DNA of 36,589 nt from Prolixibacteraceae bacterium UBA6162 (GCA_002428215.1 DIUI01000042.1:1-36589); one strand, 5' to 3'. Numbered from the stretch's first letter, positions 8,117 through 17,058 are shown. The notes: generated by a model not told the origin, from the letters alone. Numbers and translations: made by a program.

Positions 8117-8136
8117 TGCAGGATGAACGGCCTGCA
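8117..8136 (-). terminator. Weak hairpin after tig
   Basis: TGCAGG and CCTGCA pair over six bases with an 8-base loop, just downstream of the tig stop on the minus strand, followed by TCAATTTTATA. The U-tract is imperfect, so termination is probably partial, allowing read-through into clpPX. Confidence 0.35.
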
Positions 8137-8144
8137 CTAAAGTG

Positions 8145-9497
8145 TTAGTTGTAGAGGGCCCTGAATTCGTCGGTGGTAACCTCTTTTTCGGCAAGATTGA
8201 CATTGTCTCTGATCAATTCGAAAACCTTTGTTTCAAAAAGCCGGTTAACAATGCGTTCCCGATCTTCCTTCTTTTCGAGTATTCGAGTTGCAAAGGAAGA
8301 AAGATGTTCATCGGCGACACTGTAAATTCCATACTGCTGATATTGCGAAAGGGCAATTGTTTTGGCAAGATCAAAAGTTTCATCTTCCGAAACCTCAACG
8401 TTGTGTTGGTTGATGAGATGGTTTTTTATAAGCTGCCATTTAAGATCACGGCTAAAATCGTCGAACTCGGCCTCAATTTTTGCATCGTCGAGCTCTGAAT
8501 TGCTCTCCTTGAGCCACCGTTTCAGGAAATTCTCAGGCAATTCTATAGGAACCATATTGAGCAGAGCGGCTTTGGCATCAACCTCAAAACGTTGCATTGA
8601 TGAAGTATCGAGGCTTGCCGAAAGGTTTTCAGAAATCTTCTGTCTGAACTGCTCTTCGGTTTCAATATCCGATTCGTTTCCAAAAGCCAACTTAAAGAGC
8701 TCCTCATTTACCTCCGCTTTGCTGAATTGTTCAATGGCAGTGAGCGTAAAGGTAAATTTGCTGTTGAGGGTTTCGGCTGCTTCGTGACTGATGTTAAGCA
8801 TGTGGCTAACTTCGTGCCGATCGTTAAAGGCAACCACAGGATCAAAGATAATACTGTCGCCATTGGCTTTGCCCAGGAAAGAGGACTTAATCTCCTCATC
8901 CTTTATGAGATCAATGGAAACCAGTACATTCTCTGCCTTTATGCCTTCTTCCTTTTCAGTACCATCGTCGTTGAGCTCAACATAGTTGCCACGCACATAG
9001 CTCTCTGCTGAAATAGCTTCAGCCTCAACGGTTTTACCAAACTGCGAACGAATCTGATCGATGTTGTCATCCACCATTTTATCGTCGAGTTTAATTCTAT
9101 AGTAATCAACCGTATGTGATTTATCAATGGTGAGATCAATCTCGGGCGACAAGGCTACATCAAACACAAACTCAAAATCCTCCTGAACCTCAAAGTCGAT
9201 TGGTTTTTGCAAATCATTGTTGGGCAGGGGATCGCCAATAATGCTGAGTTTTTCGTCCCGAAGATAATTCATGAGATTTTGGGAGAGCAACTGATTTACC
9301 TCTTCCGCAAGTACGGATTTTCCGAAGCGCTTTTGAATCAGGCTGCCGGGGACCTTGCCTGGACGAAATCCGGGCAGTGCCATTTTTTGTCTATATTCCC
9401 GTAGTTTGTCGGCAACATTTTTTTCATAGTCGCCTTTTTCGATCAAAACCTTGATGACGGAAGTTACCCTATCTACATTTTCTCTGGTGATCTTCAT
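8145..9497 (-). CDS. tig: Trigger factor (ribosome-associated chaperone)
   Basis: It binds near the ribosomal exit tunnel and shields nascent chains. The ribosome-docking signature GFRPGKVP is at residues 43-50 of an N-terminal domain that starts MKITRENVDRV. The middle region (about residues 155-245) is a divergent peptidyl-prolyl isomerase-like domain without a clear FKBP active-site signature, and the remaining ~200 residues are the acidic helical C-terminal arms. Its 450 residues fit Bacteroidota trigger factors. It lies downstream of tRNA-Leu and its terminator, and upstream of clpP and clpX, a common arrangement linking co-translational folding with protein quality control. Confidence 0.95.
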   Translation of the reverse strand: MKITRENVDRVTSVIKVLIEKGDYEKNVADKLREYRQKMALPGFRPGKVPGSLIQKRFGKSVLAEEVNQLLSQNLMNYLRDEKLSIIGDPLPNNDLQKPIDFEVQEDFEFVFDVALSPEIDLTIDKSHTVDYYRIKLDDKMVDDNIDQIRSQFGKTVEAEAISAESYVRGNYVELNDDGTEKEEGIKAENVLVSIDLIKDEEIKSSFLGKANGDSIIFDPVVAFNDRHEVSHMLNISHEAAETLNSKFTFTLTAIEQFSKAEVNEELFKLAFGNESDIETEEQFRQKISENLSASLDTSSMQRFEVDAKAALLNMVPIELPENFLKRWLKESNSELDDAKIEAEFDDFSRDLKWQLIKNHLINQHNVEVSEDETFDLAKTIALSQYQQYGIYSVADEHLSSFATRILEKKEDRERIVNRLFETKVFELIRDNVNLAEKEVTTDEFRALYN

Positions 9498-9526
9498 AGT
9501 AAACCTTTAACCAACTGTTGATAATT

Positions 9527-9556
9527 AAAAAGCGGCCTGCCTGGCAGGCAGGCCGC
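9527..9556 (-). terminator. Intrinsic terminator of tRNA-Leu
   Basis: GCGGCCTGCCT and AGGCAGGCCGC form a perfect 11-pair stem with a 3-base loop (9532-9556). On the minus strand it is followed by five T's (9527-9531). It lies 12 bases after the tRNA 3' end and before tig, so it should separate the tRNA transcript from tig. An A/T-rich stretch with a five-T run (9561-9565) follows on the plus strand, but no plus-strand gene precedes it. Confidence 0.8.
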
Positions 9557-9568
9557 ACTATTTTTGAG

Positions 9569-9650
9569 TGCGGACGAAGGGACTCGAACCCCCACGCCGT
9601 AAGGCACCAGATCCTAAGTCTGGCACGTCTACCAATTTCGCCACGTCCGC
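9569..9650 (-). tRNA. tRNA-Leu, anticodon UAG
   Basis: The minus strand folds as an 82-base type II tRNA. The acceptor stem GCGGACG/CGTCCGC is perfect over seven pairs with A as discriminator base. The anticodon stem CCAGA/TCTGG encloses loop CTTAGGA, giving anticodon TAG (plus-strand bases 9614-9616), which reads CUN Leu codons. A long variable arm (GCC-TTAC-GGC) supports Leu. The T loop is TTCGAGT, with two G-U pairs in its stem. CCA is not encoded and must be added after transcription. Confidence 0.97.
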
Positions 9651-9661
9651 ATTTGGCGGCG

Positions 9662-9669
9662 CAAAGGTA
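9662..9669 (-). promoter_or_regulatory. tRNA-Leu promoter, -7 element TACCTTTG
   Basis: An exact TAnnTTTG match on the minus strand, 11 bp before the mature 5' end of the tRNA. A TTTG lies 23 bp further upstream, a somewhat long spacer for a -33 element. Confidence 0.57.
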
Positions 9670-9728
9670 GATAAATTTTTATTTTAAATACACAAATATT
9701 TCAACTTATATTGCGCAATACCTGCGGA

Positions 9729-10451
9729 TTAGCGCAAGGTAAAATTTTGTCCGAGGTAGACCCTTCTAACTACTTCATCGTTTGCAAGGTCGTCGGCACT
9801 CCCCGATTTAAGGATTCTTCCTTCGAAGAGCAAATAGGATCGATCGGTTATTGACAAGGTTTCGTGTACATTATGGTCGGTAATGAGAACCCCGATGTTC
9901 TTTTGTTTCAGCTTGACCACAATCTGCTGAATATCTTCTACCGCAATAGGATCGACGCCTGCAAAAGGTTCGTCGAGCAGAATAAATTTGGGTTCGATGG
10001 CAAGCGCCCGGGCAATCTCGGTGCGGCGTCGTTCACCCCCCGAAAGCTGATAACCCATACTTTTCCGAATGTGCTGCAAACCAAATTCCGACAAAAGCTG
10101 CTCCAGTTTCTCCTGCTGATAGCTGGGCGAAAAACTGGTCATTTCAAGTACCGCTCGCAGATTGTCTTCGATACTCATTTTGCGGAAAACCGAAGCCTCC
10201 TGCGCAAGATAGCCTATTCCCTTTTGGGCTCTTTTGTATACGGGAAGATTGGTAATCTCCTCATTGTCGATAAAAATACTTCCCGACAAGGGTTGAATCA
10301 ATCCCACAATCATATAAAAGGAGGTGGTTTTCCCGGCACCGTTGGGGCCTAAAAGACCAACAATCTCGCCCTGTTCCACATGGAAACTCACCCCGTCGAC
10401 CACCGTACGCTTTCGGTATTTTTTGACTATTTCCTGCGCTCTTAGCAGCAT
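9729..10451 (-). CDS. lptB: LPS export ABC transporter ATP-binding protein LptB
   Basis: This cytoplasmic ATPase drives the LptB2FG transporter that extracts lipopolysaccharide from the inner membrane. Walker A GPNGAGKT is at residues 35-42; the signature LSGGERRR, Walker [13 protein letters not shown] and the H-loop TDHNVHE follow. The FAGVDP and TDHNVHET forms are specific marks of LptB within ABC ATPases. The 240-residue length is standard. It lies 16 bp downstream of tatC on the same strand, probably in one operon. The lptF/G and lptA/C partners are not in the window. Confidence 0.96.
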   Translation of the reverse strand: MLLRAQEIVKKYRKRTVVDGVSFHVEQGEIVGLLGPNGAGKTTSFYMIVGLIQPLSGSIFIDNEEITNLPVYKRAQKGIGYLAQEASVFRKMSIEDNLRAVLEMTSFSPSYQQEKLEQLLSEFGLQHIRKSMGYQLSGGERRRTEIARALAIEPKFILLDEPFAGVDPIAVEDIQQIVVKLKQKNIGVLITDHNVHETLSITDRSYLLFEGRILKSGSADDLANDEVVRRVYLGQNFTLR

Positions 10452-10467
10452 AGATGTTTAGATTACT

Positions 10468-11295
10468 TTATAAGGCATCCTCACGGGCCTTTTGCTTTTC
10501 TATCCTCCTCGAAATGTAGATACCAATTTCATAGAGTATGACCAGCGGGAACGCCACCATGACCTGACTGAAAACATCGGGCGGAGTAATAACCGCCGAA
10601 AGCAGCAGCATAACCACATAGGAATGCTTGCGGTATCTTTTCATAAAGGCGGGTGTTAGCAAACCAACTTTACTTAAAAAGAAGACAAAAATAGGCAGCA
10701 GAAATACTACCCCTGAGGCCAGAGAAATGCTAACCACTGTGCTGATATAGCTATTTATGTTGATTTGGTTGGTAACCTCACCGCTAATACTGTATGAACC
10801 CAAAAAGTGAATAGAGAGCGGTACAATCAGATAGTAACCGAACAATACACCCATTAAGAAAAGAATGGAGGTAAAGAAAACAGCGCCCGAAGCATGTTTT
10901 TTCTCATTCTCATACAATGCAGGACGTATAAATCTCCAGAATTCGAAAAAGACAACGGGCGAAGCGAGAATAAACCCGGCAACGATTGCTGTCCAGATGT
11001 GTGTTAAAAACTGGCCAGCCATTTTAATGCTGATTAGTTCGAGGTTGTTGCGGTTAATTTTAACCGCTTCGGAACCGATAAAGTCGCCAAATTGAGCAAA
11101 CATACGGTTGGTCCAGAACTCAGGTGTTTTGGGCTTGAAAATTACCGAACTAAAAATAAAGTCCTTAAAAACAAAAGCGGCAATTGTTCCAACCATAATA
11201 AACAACACCGAGCGTATTATATGCCATCGTAACTCTTCGAGATGGTCCAGAAATGACATCTCTCCCTGTCTGGCTTTGGTTTTTACTTCACTCAT
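10468..11295 (-). CDS. tatC: Sec-independent (twin-arginine) translocase subunit TatC
   Basis: This is the signal-peptide receptor of the twin-arginine pathway in the inner membrane. The N-terminal SFLDHLEELRWHI (residues 14-26) and the loop FEFWRFIRPALYENEKK are the TatC hallmarks, including the conserved Glu and Phe residues that read the RR signal. Six hydrophobic segments are visible. A longer periplasmic segment follows the first helix, as is usual in Bacteroidota. Length is 275 residues. No tatA/B lies nearby. It is the first gene of a probable tatC-lptB operon and is divergent from recQ. Confidence 0.97.
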   Translation of the reverse strand: MSEVKTKARQGEMSFLDHLEELRWHIIRSVLFIMVGTIAAFVFKDFIFSSVIFKPKTPEFWTNRMFAQFGDFIGSEAVKINRNNLELISIKMAGQFLTHIWTAIVAGFILASPVVFFEFWRFIRPALYENEKKHASGAVFFTSILFLMGVLFGYYLIVPLSIHFLGSYSISGEVTNQININSYISTVVSISLASGVVFLLPIFVFFLSKVGLLTPAFMKRYRKHSYVVMLLLSAVITPPDVFSQVMVAFPLVILYEIGIYISRRIEKQKAREDAL

Positions 11296-11624
11296 CTTCT
11301 TGGCAGCAAATTAGCTATACGAAAGCACAAATATAATTACTTAAACCGTTCCTGACCGTTTCGCTCATTGTTTTTGACCATTGACTTGCAGTAACACAAC
11401 GCTGATTTTATTTACTCCGAAATACAACCCTGTGATAAATCAGCTGCAATTAACCGGAAGGAATAGTCCATGTCAGCAAATTAAGGTAAAACCGCTTTAG
11501 TTAGGCTAAAATGATGAATCGATTAATAAATCATAAAAAAAGAGGCTTTTGTTTGTGCATTGTTCAAGTTTGACTAATTTTAGATACTCGCCACATCAGA
11601 CGAAAATCTTTTTACCGGCAAAAA
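11296..11624. other. Intergenic region between divergent tatC and recQ
   Basis: The 329 bp are A/T-rich and contain no credible coding frame. On the minus side there is a -7-like TATATTTG near tatC (listed separately). On the plus side only a near-match is seen before recQ: TTTG about 19 bp upstream of TAATTTTA, roughly 45 bp before the recQ ATG. Nothing else recognisable was found. Confidence 0.6.
11328..11335 (-). promoter_or_regulatory. Probable tatC-lptB promoter, -7 element TATATTTG
   Basis: An exact TAnnTTTG match on the minus strand, 32 bp before the tatC ATG. No good TTTG is seen at the expected -33 position. Confidence 0.42.
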
Positions 11625-13808
11625 ATGTTTAAAGGCTTAACATTAACAGAACATTTACAAAAATATTTTGGGTTCGACCGATTCAAGGGAGAGCAAGAAG
11701 AGGCAATAAAAAGCGTATTGGATGGCAACAGCACCTTCGTTCTGATGCCAACCGGAGGAGGGAAATCACTTATCTATCAGCTGCCGGCCCTGATTATGGA
11801 CGGAACCGCCATAATTATATCGCCCCTGATTGCCCTGATGAAAAATCAGGTCGATTCTATGCGGGGCATCTCATCTGACGATAATGTTGCGCATTTTCTC
11901 AACTCATCTCTAACCAAAGCAGCTATCCAGGAGGTTAAAGATGATGTTCTGCAAGGGAAAACCAAACTACTGTATGTGGCCCCCGAATCCCTCACAAAAG
12001 ACGACAACATCGAATTTCTAAAACAGATTAACATTTCGTTTTATGCCATCGACGAAGCACACTGTATCTCAGAATGGGGTCACGACTTCAGGCCCGAATA
12101 CAGACGAATCCGGCCGATTGTGCAGGAGATAGGCAATGCACCTGTTATTGCTTTAACGGCCACCGCTACAGCTAAGGTGCAACACGATATACAAAAAAAC
12201 CTGGGAATTCTTGATGCCCGCGTTTTTAAAGCCTCCTTTAATCGCCCTAATCTCTACTATGAAGTACGGCCAAAACATAAGCCCGAAAACCAAATCATCC
12301 GGTTTATAAAAGAAAATGCCGGAAAATCAGGAATTATCTATTGTCTGAGTCGCAAAAAAGTGGAGGAACTGGCCGAGACCTTGAGCATAAACGGCATCAA
12401 GGTGTTGCCTTATCATGCAGGAATGGATGCACAAACGCGTTCGGGAAATCAGGATAAGTTCCTGATGGAAGAGGTTGACGTAATGGTTGCCACCATTGCT
12501 TTTGGGATGGGAATCGACAAACCCGACGTGCGCTATGTTATTCATTACGATATTCCCAAGAGTCTTGAAGGATATTATCAGGAAACTGGAAGGGCCGGTC
12601 GCGACGGAGGAGAAGGTAAGTGCATTACCTTTTACAGCTATAAAGACATTCAGAAGCTCGATAAATTTATGCATGGCAAGCCGGTAGCTGAGCAGGAGAT
12701 TGGCCGGCAGCTGTTGCTCGACACTGTTTCGTATGCAGAAACAGCCATTTGTCGACGAATTATTTTGTTGCACTATTTTGGCGAAAGATACACGGCCGAG
12801 AATTGTGGCAACTGCGACAACTGTCTCAACCCGAAAGAGTTTGTTGATGCCAAGGATGAAATTACCCGTATGCTTCGTGTAATTGTTGAGGTTAAGGAAA
12901 AATACAAGGCCGAACATATCGCTGATATCCTTACCGGCAAAACTTCGGCCGCCGTTAAATCATTCCGACATGATACCCTAGAGGCATTCGGGTCTGGCGA
13001 CGACCACGATGAGTTTTTCTGGAATGCCGTTTTCAGACAATCGATGGTTGCCGGCCTTATAAGCAAGGATATCGAAAACTATGGAATTCTTAAAATTACG
13101 GCTGAAGGTCTTGCCTTTCTGGAAAATCCGCAGCCTTTTCAATTGGTAAAAAACCGCCGCTACGACGACGACGATGACGATACGGTATCCGGAGCACCTG
13201 CCGGAGGTTCGGGCGGCGACACTGAATTGTTTAACCTACTGCGCGACCTTCGCAAGTCTGTTGCAAAAAAACACAACCTCCCACCATATGTAATTTTTCA
13301 GGATCCATCGCTTGCCGATATGTCGATCCAGTATCCCATCGATCTCGAGGAACTGCAAAAGATTCAGGGAGTTGGACAGGGAAAAGCCCAGCGCTACGGA
13401 AAAGAGTTTGTCGATCTTATTAAAAAATATGTCGACGAAAACGAGATAGACCGGCCTCAGGACTTTATTGTACGCTCGGTGGCCAATAAATCGAAACTGA
13501 AGGTTTTCATCATACAGAGTATCGACCGCAAAATATCCCTCGACGATATTGCTGGTTCCAAAGGCATTGAATTCACCGATCTGCTTTCTGAAATCGAAGC
13601 AATCGTTAATGCCGGAACTAAAATAGATCTCGATTACTACATCAACGAAATTCTCGACGAAGAATATCAGGATGAAGTAATGGATTATTTTAGGGAAACA
13701 GAAAACGATTCGATTGAACTGGCACTTCAGGAGTTGGGTGAAAGTGATTACACCGCCGATTCTATAAGATTAATGAGAATTAAATTCCTCTCCGATATGG
13801 GGAATTAA
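11625..13808 (+). CDS. recQ: ATP-dependent DNA helicase RecQ
   Basis: This 3'-5' superfamily 2 helicase acts in recombination and fork repair. The helicase core shows MPTGGGKS (Walker A, about residues 41-48), [18 protein letters not shown] (DEAH box plus the RecQ aromatic loop), [13 protein letters not shown] and other motifs in order. A zinc site follows (CRR..., then CGNCDNC), with the RQC winged helix up to about residue 500. An acidic Asp-rich linker (YDDDDDDT) leads to an HRDC domain (about residues 530-610). The last ~100 residues look like the helix-turn-helix domain often appended to bacterial RecQ. Its 727 residues match Bacteroidota RecQ and exceed the 610 of E. coli. It is monocistronic, with ahcY downstream under a separate promoter. 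Confidence 0.97.
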   Translation: MFKGLTLTEHLQKYFGFDRFKGEQEEAIKSVLDGNSTFVLMPTGGGKSLIYQLPALIMDGTAIIISPLIALMKNQVDSMRGISSDDNVAHFLNSSLTKAAIQEVKDDVLQGKTKLLYVAPESLTKDDNIEFLKQINISFYAIDEAHCISEWGHDFRPEYRRIRPIVQEIGNAPVIALTATATAKVQHDIQKNLGILDARVFKASFNRPNLYYEVRPKHKPENQIIRFIKENAGKSGIIYCLSRKKVEELAETLSINGIKVLPYHAGMDAQTRSGNQDKFLMEEVDVMVATIAFGMGIDKPDVRYVIHYDIPKSLEGYYQETGRAGRDGGEGKCITFYSYKDIQKLDKFMHGKPVAEQEIGRQLLLDTVSYAETAICRRIILLHYFGERYTAENCGNCDNCLNPKEFVDAKDEITRMLRVIVEVKEKYKAEHIADILTGKTSAAVKSFRHDTLEAFGSGDDHDEFFWNAVFRQSMVAGLISKDIENYGILKITAEGLAFLENPQPFQLVKNRRYDDDDDDTVSGAPAGGSGGDTELFNLLRDLRKSVAKKHNLPPYVIFQDPSLADMSIQYPIDLEELQKIQGVGQGKAQRYGKEFVDLIKKYVDENEIDRPQDFIVRSVANKSKLKVFIIQSIDRKISLDDIAGSKGIEFTDLLSEIEAIVNAGTKIDLDYYINEILDEEYQDEVMDYFRETENDSIELALQELGESDYTADSIRLMRIKFLSDMGN

Positions 13809-13864
13809 CCTGCGCAAACTTTTCCCCTGACCTGATTAATACAGGAAAAAAAGAAAAAAATGTA

Positions 13865-13872
13865 TATTTTTG
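13865..13872 (+). promoter_or_regulatory. Possible ahcY promoter, -7 element TATTTTTG
   Basis: An exact TAnnTTTG match 19 bp before the ahcY ATG, in an A-rich stretch. There is no TTG at the -33 position. Confidence 0.42.
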
Positions 13873-13891
13873 CGAAAATTTATTTTGCTCT

Positions 13892-15310
13892 ATGGAAACA
13901 TTGTTAAAAGTGAAAACAGAATATAAAGTTGCCGATATCTCGCTGGCTGAATATGGCCGTAAGGAGATTGACATCGCCGAAAAAGAGATGCCCGGCCTAA
14001 TGTCTATCAGAAGGCGCTACAGTAAATCAAAACCTCTCGAAGGTGCCCGGATAACCGGCAGTCTTCATATGACGATTCAAACTGCCGTACTCATTGAAAC
14101 CCTTGCCGAACTAGGCGCTGAGGTGAGATGGGCCAGTTGTAATATTTTCTCTACACAAGATCATGCAGCAGCAGCCATTGCAGCAGCCGGAATTCCGGTT
14201 TTCGCCTGGAAAGGTGAAACCCTCGAGGAGTATTGGTGGTGTACTGAAAGAGCGCTTGATTTTGGCGACGGATTGGGACCCAACCTGATTGTTGACGACG
14301 GTGGCGATGCTACCCTGATGATACACAGGGGTTATGCAGCCGAATCCGACGCTTCGGTACTTGACATACCGGTTGACGGAGAAGATGAGTTTCAGCTGAA
14401 TAGCCTGTTAAAAAAAATACTCAAAGAACAGCCCAAACGCTGGCAGGCTGTTGTGCCCCTTATAAAAGGAGTCTCAGAAGAGACCACCACGGGTGTTCAT
14501 CGTTTGTACCAGATGCATGAGCAGGGAAAACTTCTTTTTCCGGCCATCAATGTTAATGACTCGGTTACGAAATCAAAATTCGACAACCTTTACGGTTGCA
14601 GAGAATCGCTGGCCGATGGTATTAAACGTGCTACCGATGTTATGATTGCAGGTAAAGTGGTTGTGGTTGCCGGATATGGCGATGTAGGCAAAGGATGCGC
14701 CCACTCAATGCGAGGATATGGAGCCCGTGTAATTGTTACCGAAATCGACCCCATTTGTGCCCTGCAGGCTGCGATGGAAGGGTTTGAGGTAAAAACCATG
14801 GAGTCTGCCCTGGGTGAAGGAAATATCTTTGTTACCACCACCGGAAATCGTGACGTAATTACAGCCGAGCATATGTCGAAAATGAGAGATCAGGCCATCG
14901 TATGTAATATTGGCCATTTCGACAATGAAATTCAGGTAACCAAACTTGAGAAGTGGTCCGGAATTGAAAAAATAAACATAAAACCCCAGGTGGATAAATA
15001 TGTCTATCCCGACGGACACGCCATTTATCTTTTGGCTGAGGGAAGACTTGTGAATTTGGGTTGTGCAACCGGTCATCCCTCTTTTGTCATGAGTAACTCT
15101 TTCAGTAACCAAACTGTAGCGCAGATAGAATTGTGGCAAAACAGTTACGATATCGATGTATACCGTCTTCCCAAGAAACTTGACGAAGATGTGGCACGAC
15201 TTCACCTGGAGCAGTTGGGTGTTGAGCTAACACAGCTTACCAACGAGCAGGCCGAATATATAGGAGTCCCCCAGGATGGCCCCTACAAGCCAGAGCATTA
15301 TAGATATTAA
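13892..15310 (+). CDS. ahcY: Adenosylhomocysteinase (S-adenosyl-L-homocysteine hydrolase)
   Basis: This cytosolic NAD-dependent enzyme splits S-adenosylhomocysteine into adenosine and homocysteine, relieving product inhibition of methyltransferases. It shows [16 protein letters not shown] and [10 protein letters not shown] in the substrate domain, the Rossmann segment [13 protein letters not shown] (about residues 254-266), [10 protein letters not shown], and the C-terminal [16 protein letters not shown] ending (here [10 protein letters not shown]) whose Lys and Tyr contact NAD of the neighbouring subunit. The 472-residue length fits the family. The gene stands alone, with a strong intrinsic terminator about 60 bp downstream. 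Confidence 0.98.
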   Translation: METLLKVKTEYKVADISLAEYGRKEIDIAEKEMPGLMSIRRRYSKSKPLEGARITGSLHMTIQTAVLIETLAELGAEVRWASCNIFSTQDHAAAAIAAAGIPVFAWKGETLEEYWWCTERALDFGDGLGPNLIVDDGGDATLMIHRGYAAESDASVLDIPVDGEDEFQLNSLLKKILKEQPKRWQAVVPLIKGVSEETTTGVHRLYQMHEQGKLLFPAINVNDSVTKSKFDNLYGCRESLADGIKRATDVMIAGKVVVVAGYGDVGKGCAHSMRGYGARVIVTEIDPICALQAAMEGFEVKTMESALGEGNIFVTTTGNRDVITAEHMSKMRDQAIVCNIGHFDNEIQVTKLEKWSGIEKINIKPQVDKYVYPDGHAIYLLAEGRLVNLGCATGHPSFVMSNSFSNQTVAQIELWQNSYDIDVYRLPKKLDEDVARLHLEQLGVELTQLTNEQAEYIGVPQDGPYKPEHYRY

Positions 15311-15372
15311 GCCACTGCCTAAATGATTTACGGGGAGTGTGTAGGATAAAACATTTGCCCCGGTTCTAATTT

Positions 15373-15427
15373 TCTCCGCACAGCTGCTATTTCAAACAGA
15401 TTTGCAGCTATGCGGAGATTTTGTTTT
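15373..15427 (+). terminator. Intrinsic terminator of ahcY
   Basis: TCTCCGCA pairs with TGCGGAGA, and after one C/A mismatch AGCTGC pairs with GCAGCT, around a 16-base loop (15373-15418). TTTTGTTTT follows. This is a long, stable hairpin with a U-rich tail. Confidence 0.85.
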
Positions 15428-15488
15428 GAAACTCATGCATAGGATGTAGGCTCGATGACTGGATTGCTGCTACAATCTGAGGGTTGTT

Positions 15489-15914
15489 TTACCGATTGTA
15501 AATGAGAAGGCGGTTGCCCATAACCGAAGTTCTGTACGGTTGCAGGGGAAATGTAGCCGGACCCTTTGAAGGATAGGCTTCTCCCATCAATAGGAATTGG
15601 GAACCGCAGCAGCTGCAAGTAGCCAGTACCCCTTCATTTTTAACCTTACATGTAGTGCTCAATTCGTGTGTACAAGCAGCATCATAAGCATAATAGGTAC
15701 TTCCAGGTTCGAAACAATAGACAACAATTCCGGCATACCCCTGATTACCAAAATAGAGAGAATTGCCGGGAACCATGAGTTCGTTTACCAAATTCAAATT
15801 GATTTCTAAATAGACCGGAACATACGGTACTACCTGATAATTTTCCTTGTCGCAGGCTATACCTGCCATAAGCAACAGCAACCCAACGACTAAAATCCTG
15901 AATGCTTTCACCAT
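15489..15914 (-). CDS. Rieske-like lipoprotein with an altered second cluster motif
   Basis: Taken from ATG 15914 the protein has 141 residues; an upstream in-frame TTG at 15926 is less likely. The signal peptide ends in a lipobox-like AGIAC with Cys21, so it should be a periplasm-facing lipoprotein. The Rieske [2Fe-2S] layout is recognisable: Cys81-Thr-His83, then Cys100-Ser-Cys102-Cys103-Gly-Ser, followed by a GPATFPLQPY segment matching the family's Gly-Pro-Ala...Leu..Tyr end. Canonical Rieske proteins read CPCHGS, so Cys103 replaces the His that ligates the second iron. Cys89 and Cys102 are extra. It may bind an altered cluster or form disulfides. It converges on ahcY and its terminator and is divergent from the next small membrane protein gene. 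Its partner is unknown. Confidence 0.8.
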   Translation of the reverse strand: MVKAFRILVVGLLLLMAGIACDKENYQVVPYVPVYLEINLNLVNELMVPGNSLYFGNQGYAGIVVYCFEPGSTYYAYDAACTHELSTTCKVKNEGVLATCSCCGSQFLLMGEAYPSKGPATFPLQPYRTSVMGNRLLIYNR

Positions 15915-15998
15915 GCGAATGACCAAATATTGTTACCTTTAGGTCTTGAACTGCGAAAATAGTTAATTTATTATCGACAATCGGAATTACTTTTTAAG

Positions 15999-16436
15999 AT
16001 GGACGACATACTGATACTTTTACTGACTGTGGGGTTGACCGTCTTTGCAGCGATCAACCAATCAAAGAAAAAGAAGAAATCACTCCCTGCCGAAGGTGAG
16101 CAGAGCAATTTCTGGGAAACCCTGATGCAAGAAGAGCCCATCGTTTACGATGACGATGAAACCATGGCCCCCTCACCTGTCCGATATCAGGAAGGAGCAA
16201 ATAAACCCCATACTCCTTCACCGGGAATATTTACATCGATGAACCAAGCCTCATCGCCTTATAAAAATCCCGAATTCGACGACAACATAAGCACCACCAA
16301 AAAAAGAGTTGACCCGGCGATTCACAAACAGGTTATAATACCGGAAGAAGAGAATGAAATGCAGCCGATTTTGCAAAACTTTAATTTACGAGATGCAGTT
16401 ATTTTCTCAGAAATTATCAACCCCAAATATTTTTAA
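15999..16436 (+). CDS. Small single-pass membrane protein, function unknown
   Basis: A 145-residue protein: one hydrophobic N-terminal segment (residues 3-18, DILILLLTVGLTVFAA), a Lys-rich stop-transfer stretch (KKKKK), then a long, polar, probably disordered region rich in Pro, Ser, Asp and Glu. The last 20 residues include FNLRDAVIFSEIINPKYF, which resembles a short C-terminal motif (about 'DLRKAVIYSEIL') that I recall from small Bacteroidota proteins. The lysine run predicts a cytoplasmic tail, so the C-terminal motif would be available to bind a cytosolic partner. It lies upstream of greA on the same strand, with a 143-bp gap holding a promoter and terminator-like hairpin. I do not assign a function. 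Confidence 0.75.
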   Translation: MDDILILLLTVGLTVFAAINQSKKKKKSLPAEGEQSNFWETLMQEEPIVYDDDETMAPSPVRYQEGANKPHTPSPGIFTSMNQASSPYKNPEFDDNISTTKKRVDPAIHKQVIIPEEENEMQPILQNFNLRDAVIFSEIINPKYF

Positions 16437-16494
16437 TAACTGAAAATCAGAGGATAAATTTTCTCTTCTTATTCCTTTAATTCAGAAAATTAAC

Positions 16495-16502
16495 TAATTT
16501 TG
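16495..16502 (+). promoter_or_regulatory. Probable greA promoter, -7 element TAATTTTG
   Basis: An exact TAnnTTTG match 77 bp before the greA ATG. The -33 region (about 16472-16476) is only ATTCC-like. Transcription would begin about 5 bases later, right at the following hairpin. Confidence 0.5.
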
Positions 16503-16507
16503 TCGTG

Positions 16508-16546
16508 AGGAAGGATTCCGGCATACGGGATTCTTTCTATTTTTTT
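16508..16546 (+). terminator. Terminator-like hairpin in the greA leader
   Basis: The arms 16508-16519 (AGGAAGGATTCC) and 16527-16538 (GGGATTCTTTCT) pair over twelve positions, three of them G-U, around a 7-base loop; one A and seven T's (16540-16546) follow. The G-U pairs form only in plus-strand RNA. It could terminate transcripts of the upstream membrane protein gene. Because it lies between the likely greA start site and the greA ATG, it could also attenuate greA. Confidence 0.68.
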
Positions 16547-16579
16547 GTAGCTATATTAACCATTATATTTTATAGAGGT

Positions 16580-17053
16580 ATGACAAAAGCAATCTACCTT
16601 ACGGAAGAGGGCTTGCGTAAATTACGTGAGGAACTCGAGTATTTAATGAATGTTGAAAGACCAAAAATCTCCAAGCAGATTGGAGAGGCCATAGAAAAAG
16701 GTGATATATCTGAAAATGCTGAATACGACGCAGCCAAAGACGCTCAGGGTTTGCTTGAAGCTAAAATGGCACAGTTGCAATCAAAGATAGCTAATGCGCG
16801 CATCATCGATGAGTCAAAAATTGATACCAACAAGGTTCAGATTTTGAATAAGGTTACCATAAAAAATCAAACCAACAACACCACAATGGTTTACACCATT
16901 GTTCCGGAATCAGAAGCCAACCTTAAGGAGGCCAAATTATCGGTAAGTACGCCCATTGCAAAAGGTTTGATGGGAAAAAAGGTAGGCGATGTGGTACAAA
17001 TTAAAGTCCCGTCGGGTATAATTCCATTCGAAATTATCGATATATCCATGTAA
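16580..17053 (+). CDS. greA: Transcription elongation factor GreA
   Basis: GreA enters the RNA polymerase secondary channel and stimulates cleavage of backtracked RNA. From ATG 16580 it has 157 residues, the normal length. The N-terminal coiled coil (YLTEEGLRKLREELEYL through about residue 75) carries the tip motif DISENAEYDAAKD with the two acidic residues needed for cleavage. The C-terminal FKBP-like domain ends SPIAKGLMGKKVGD-like (here TPIAKGLMGKKVGD). A GTG at 16505 is in frame but would lie inside the leader hairpin and add a non-conserved 25 residues, so it is rejected. The HIT gene follows after 5 bp, probably co-transcribed. Confidence 0.97.
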   Translation: MTKAIYLTEEGLRKLREELEYLMNVERPKISKQIGEAIEKGDISENAEYDAAKDAQGLLEAKMAQLQSKIANARIIDESKIDTNKVQILNKVTIKNQTNNTTMVYTIVPESEANLKEAKLSVSTPIAKGLMGKKVGDVVQIKVPSGIIPFEIIDISM

Positions 17054-17058
17054 TATTT

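Noticed and set aside
9864..10352. A 162-codon open frame antisense to lptB
   Set aside because: It is contained in the conserved ABC ATPase gene and shows no family resemblance.
12327..12917. A 196-codon open frame antisense to recQ
   Set aside because: It lies wholly within conserved helicase motifs of recQ; a codon-bias shadow with no domain signature.
13150..13185. Asp-codon run in recQ as a possible tandem repeat or expansion
   Set aside because: It encodes a short acidic linker (YDDDDDDT) between the RQC and HRDC domains, where such linkers are usual.
14705..15205. A 166-codon open frame antisense to ahcY
   Set aside because: It overlaps the highly conserved NAD-binding domain of ahcY; no independent evidence for a gene.
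16505..16579. A GTG start for greA adding 25 residues
   Set aside because: It would lie within the hairpin and T-run; the ATG at 16580 gives the normal GreA length and N-terminus.
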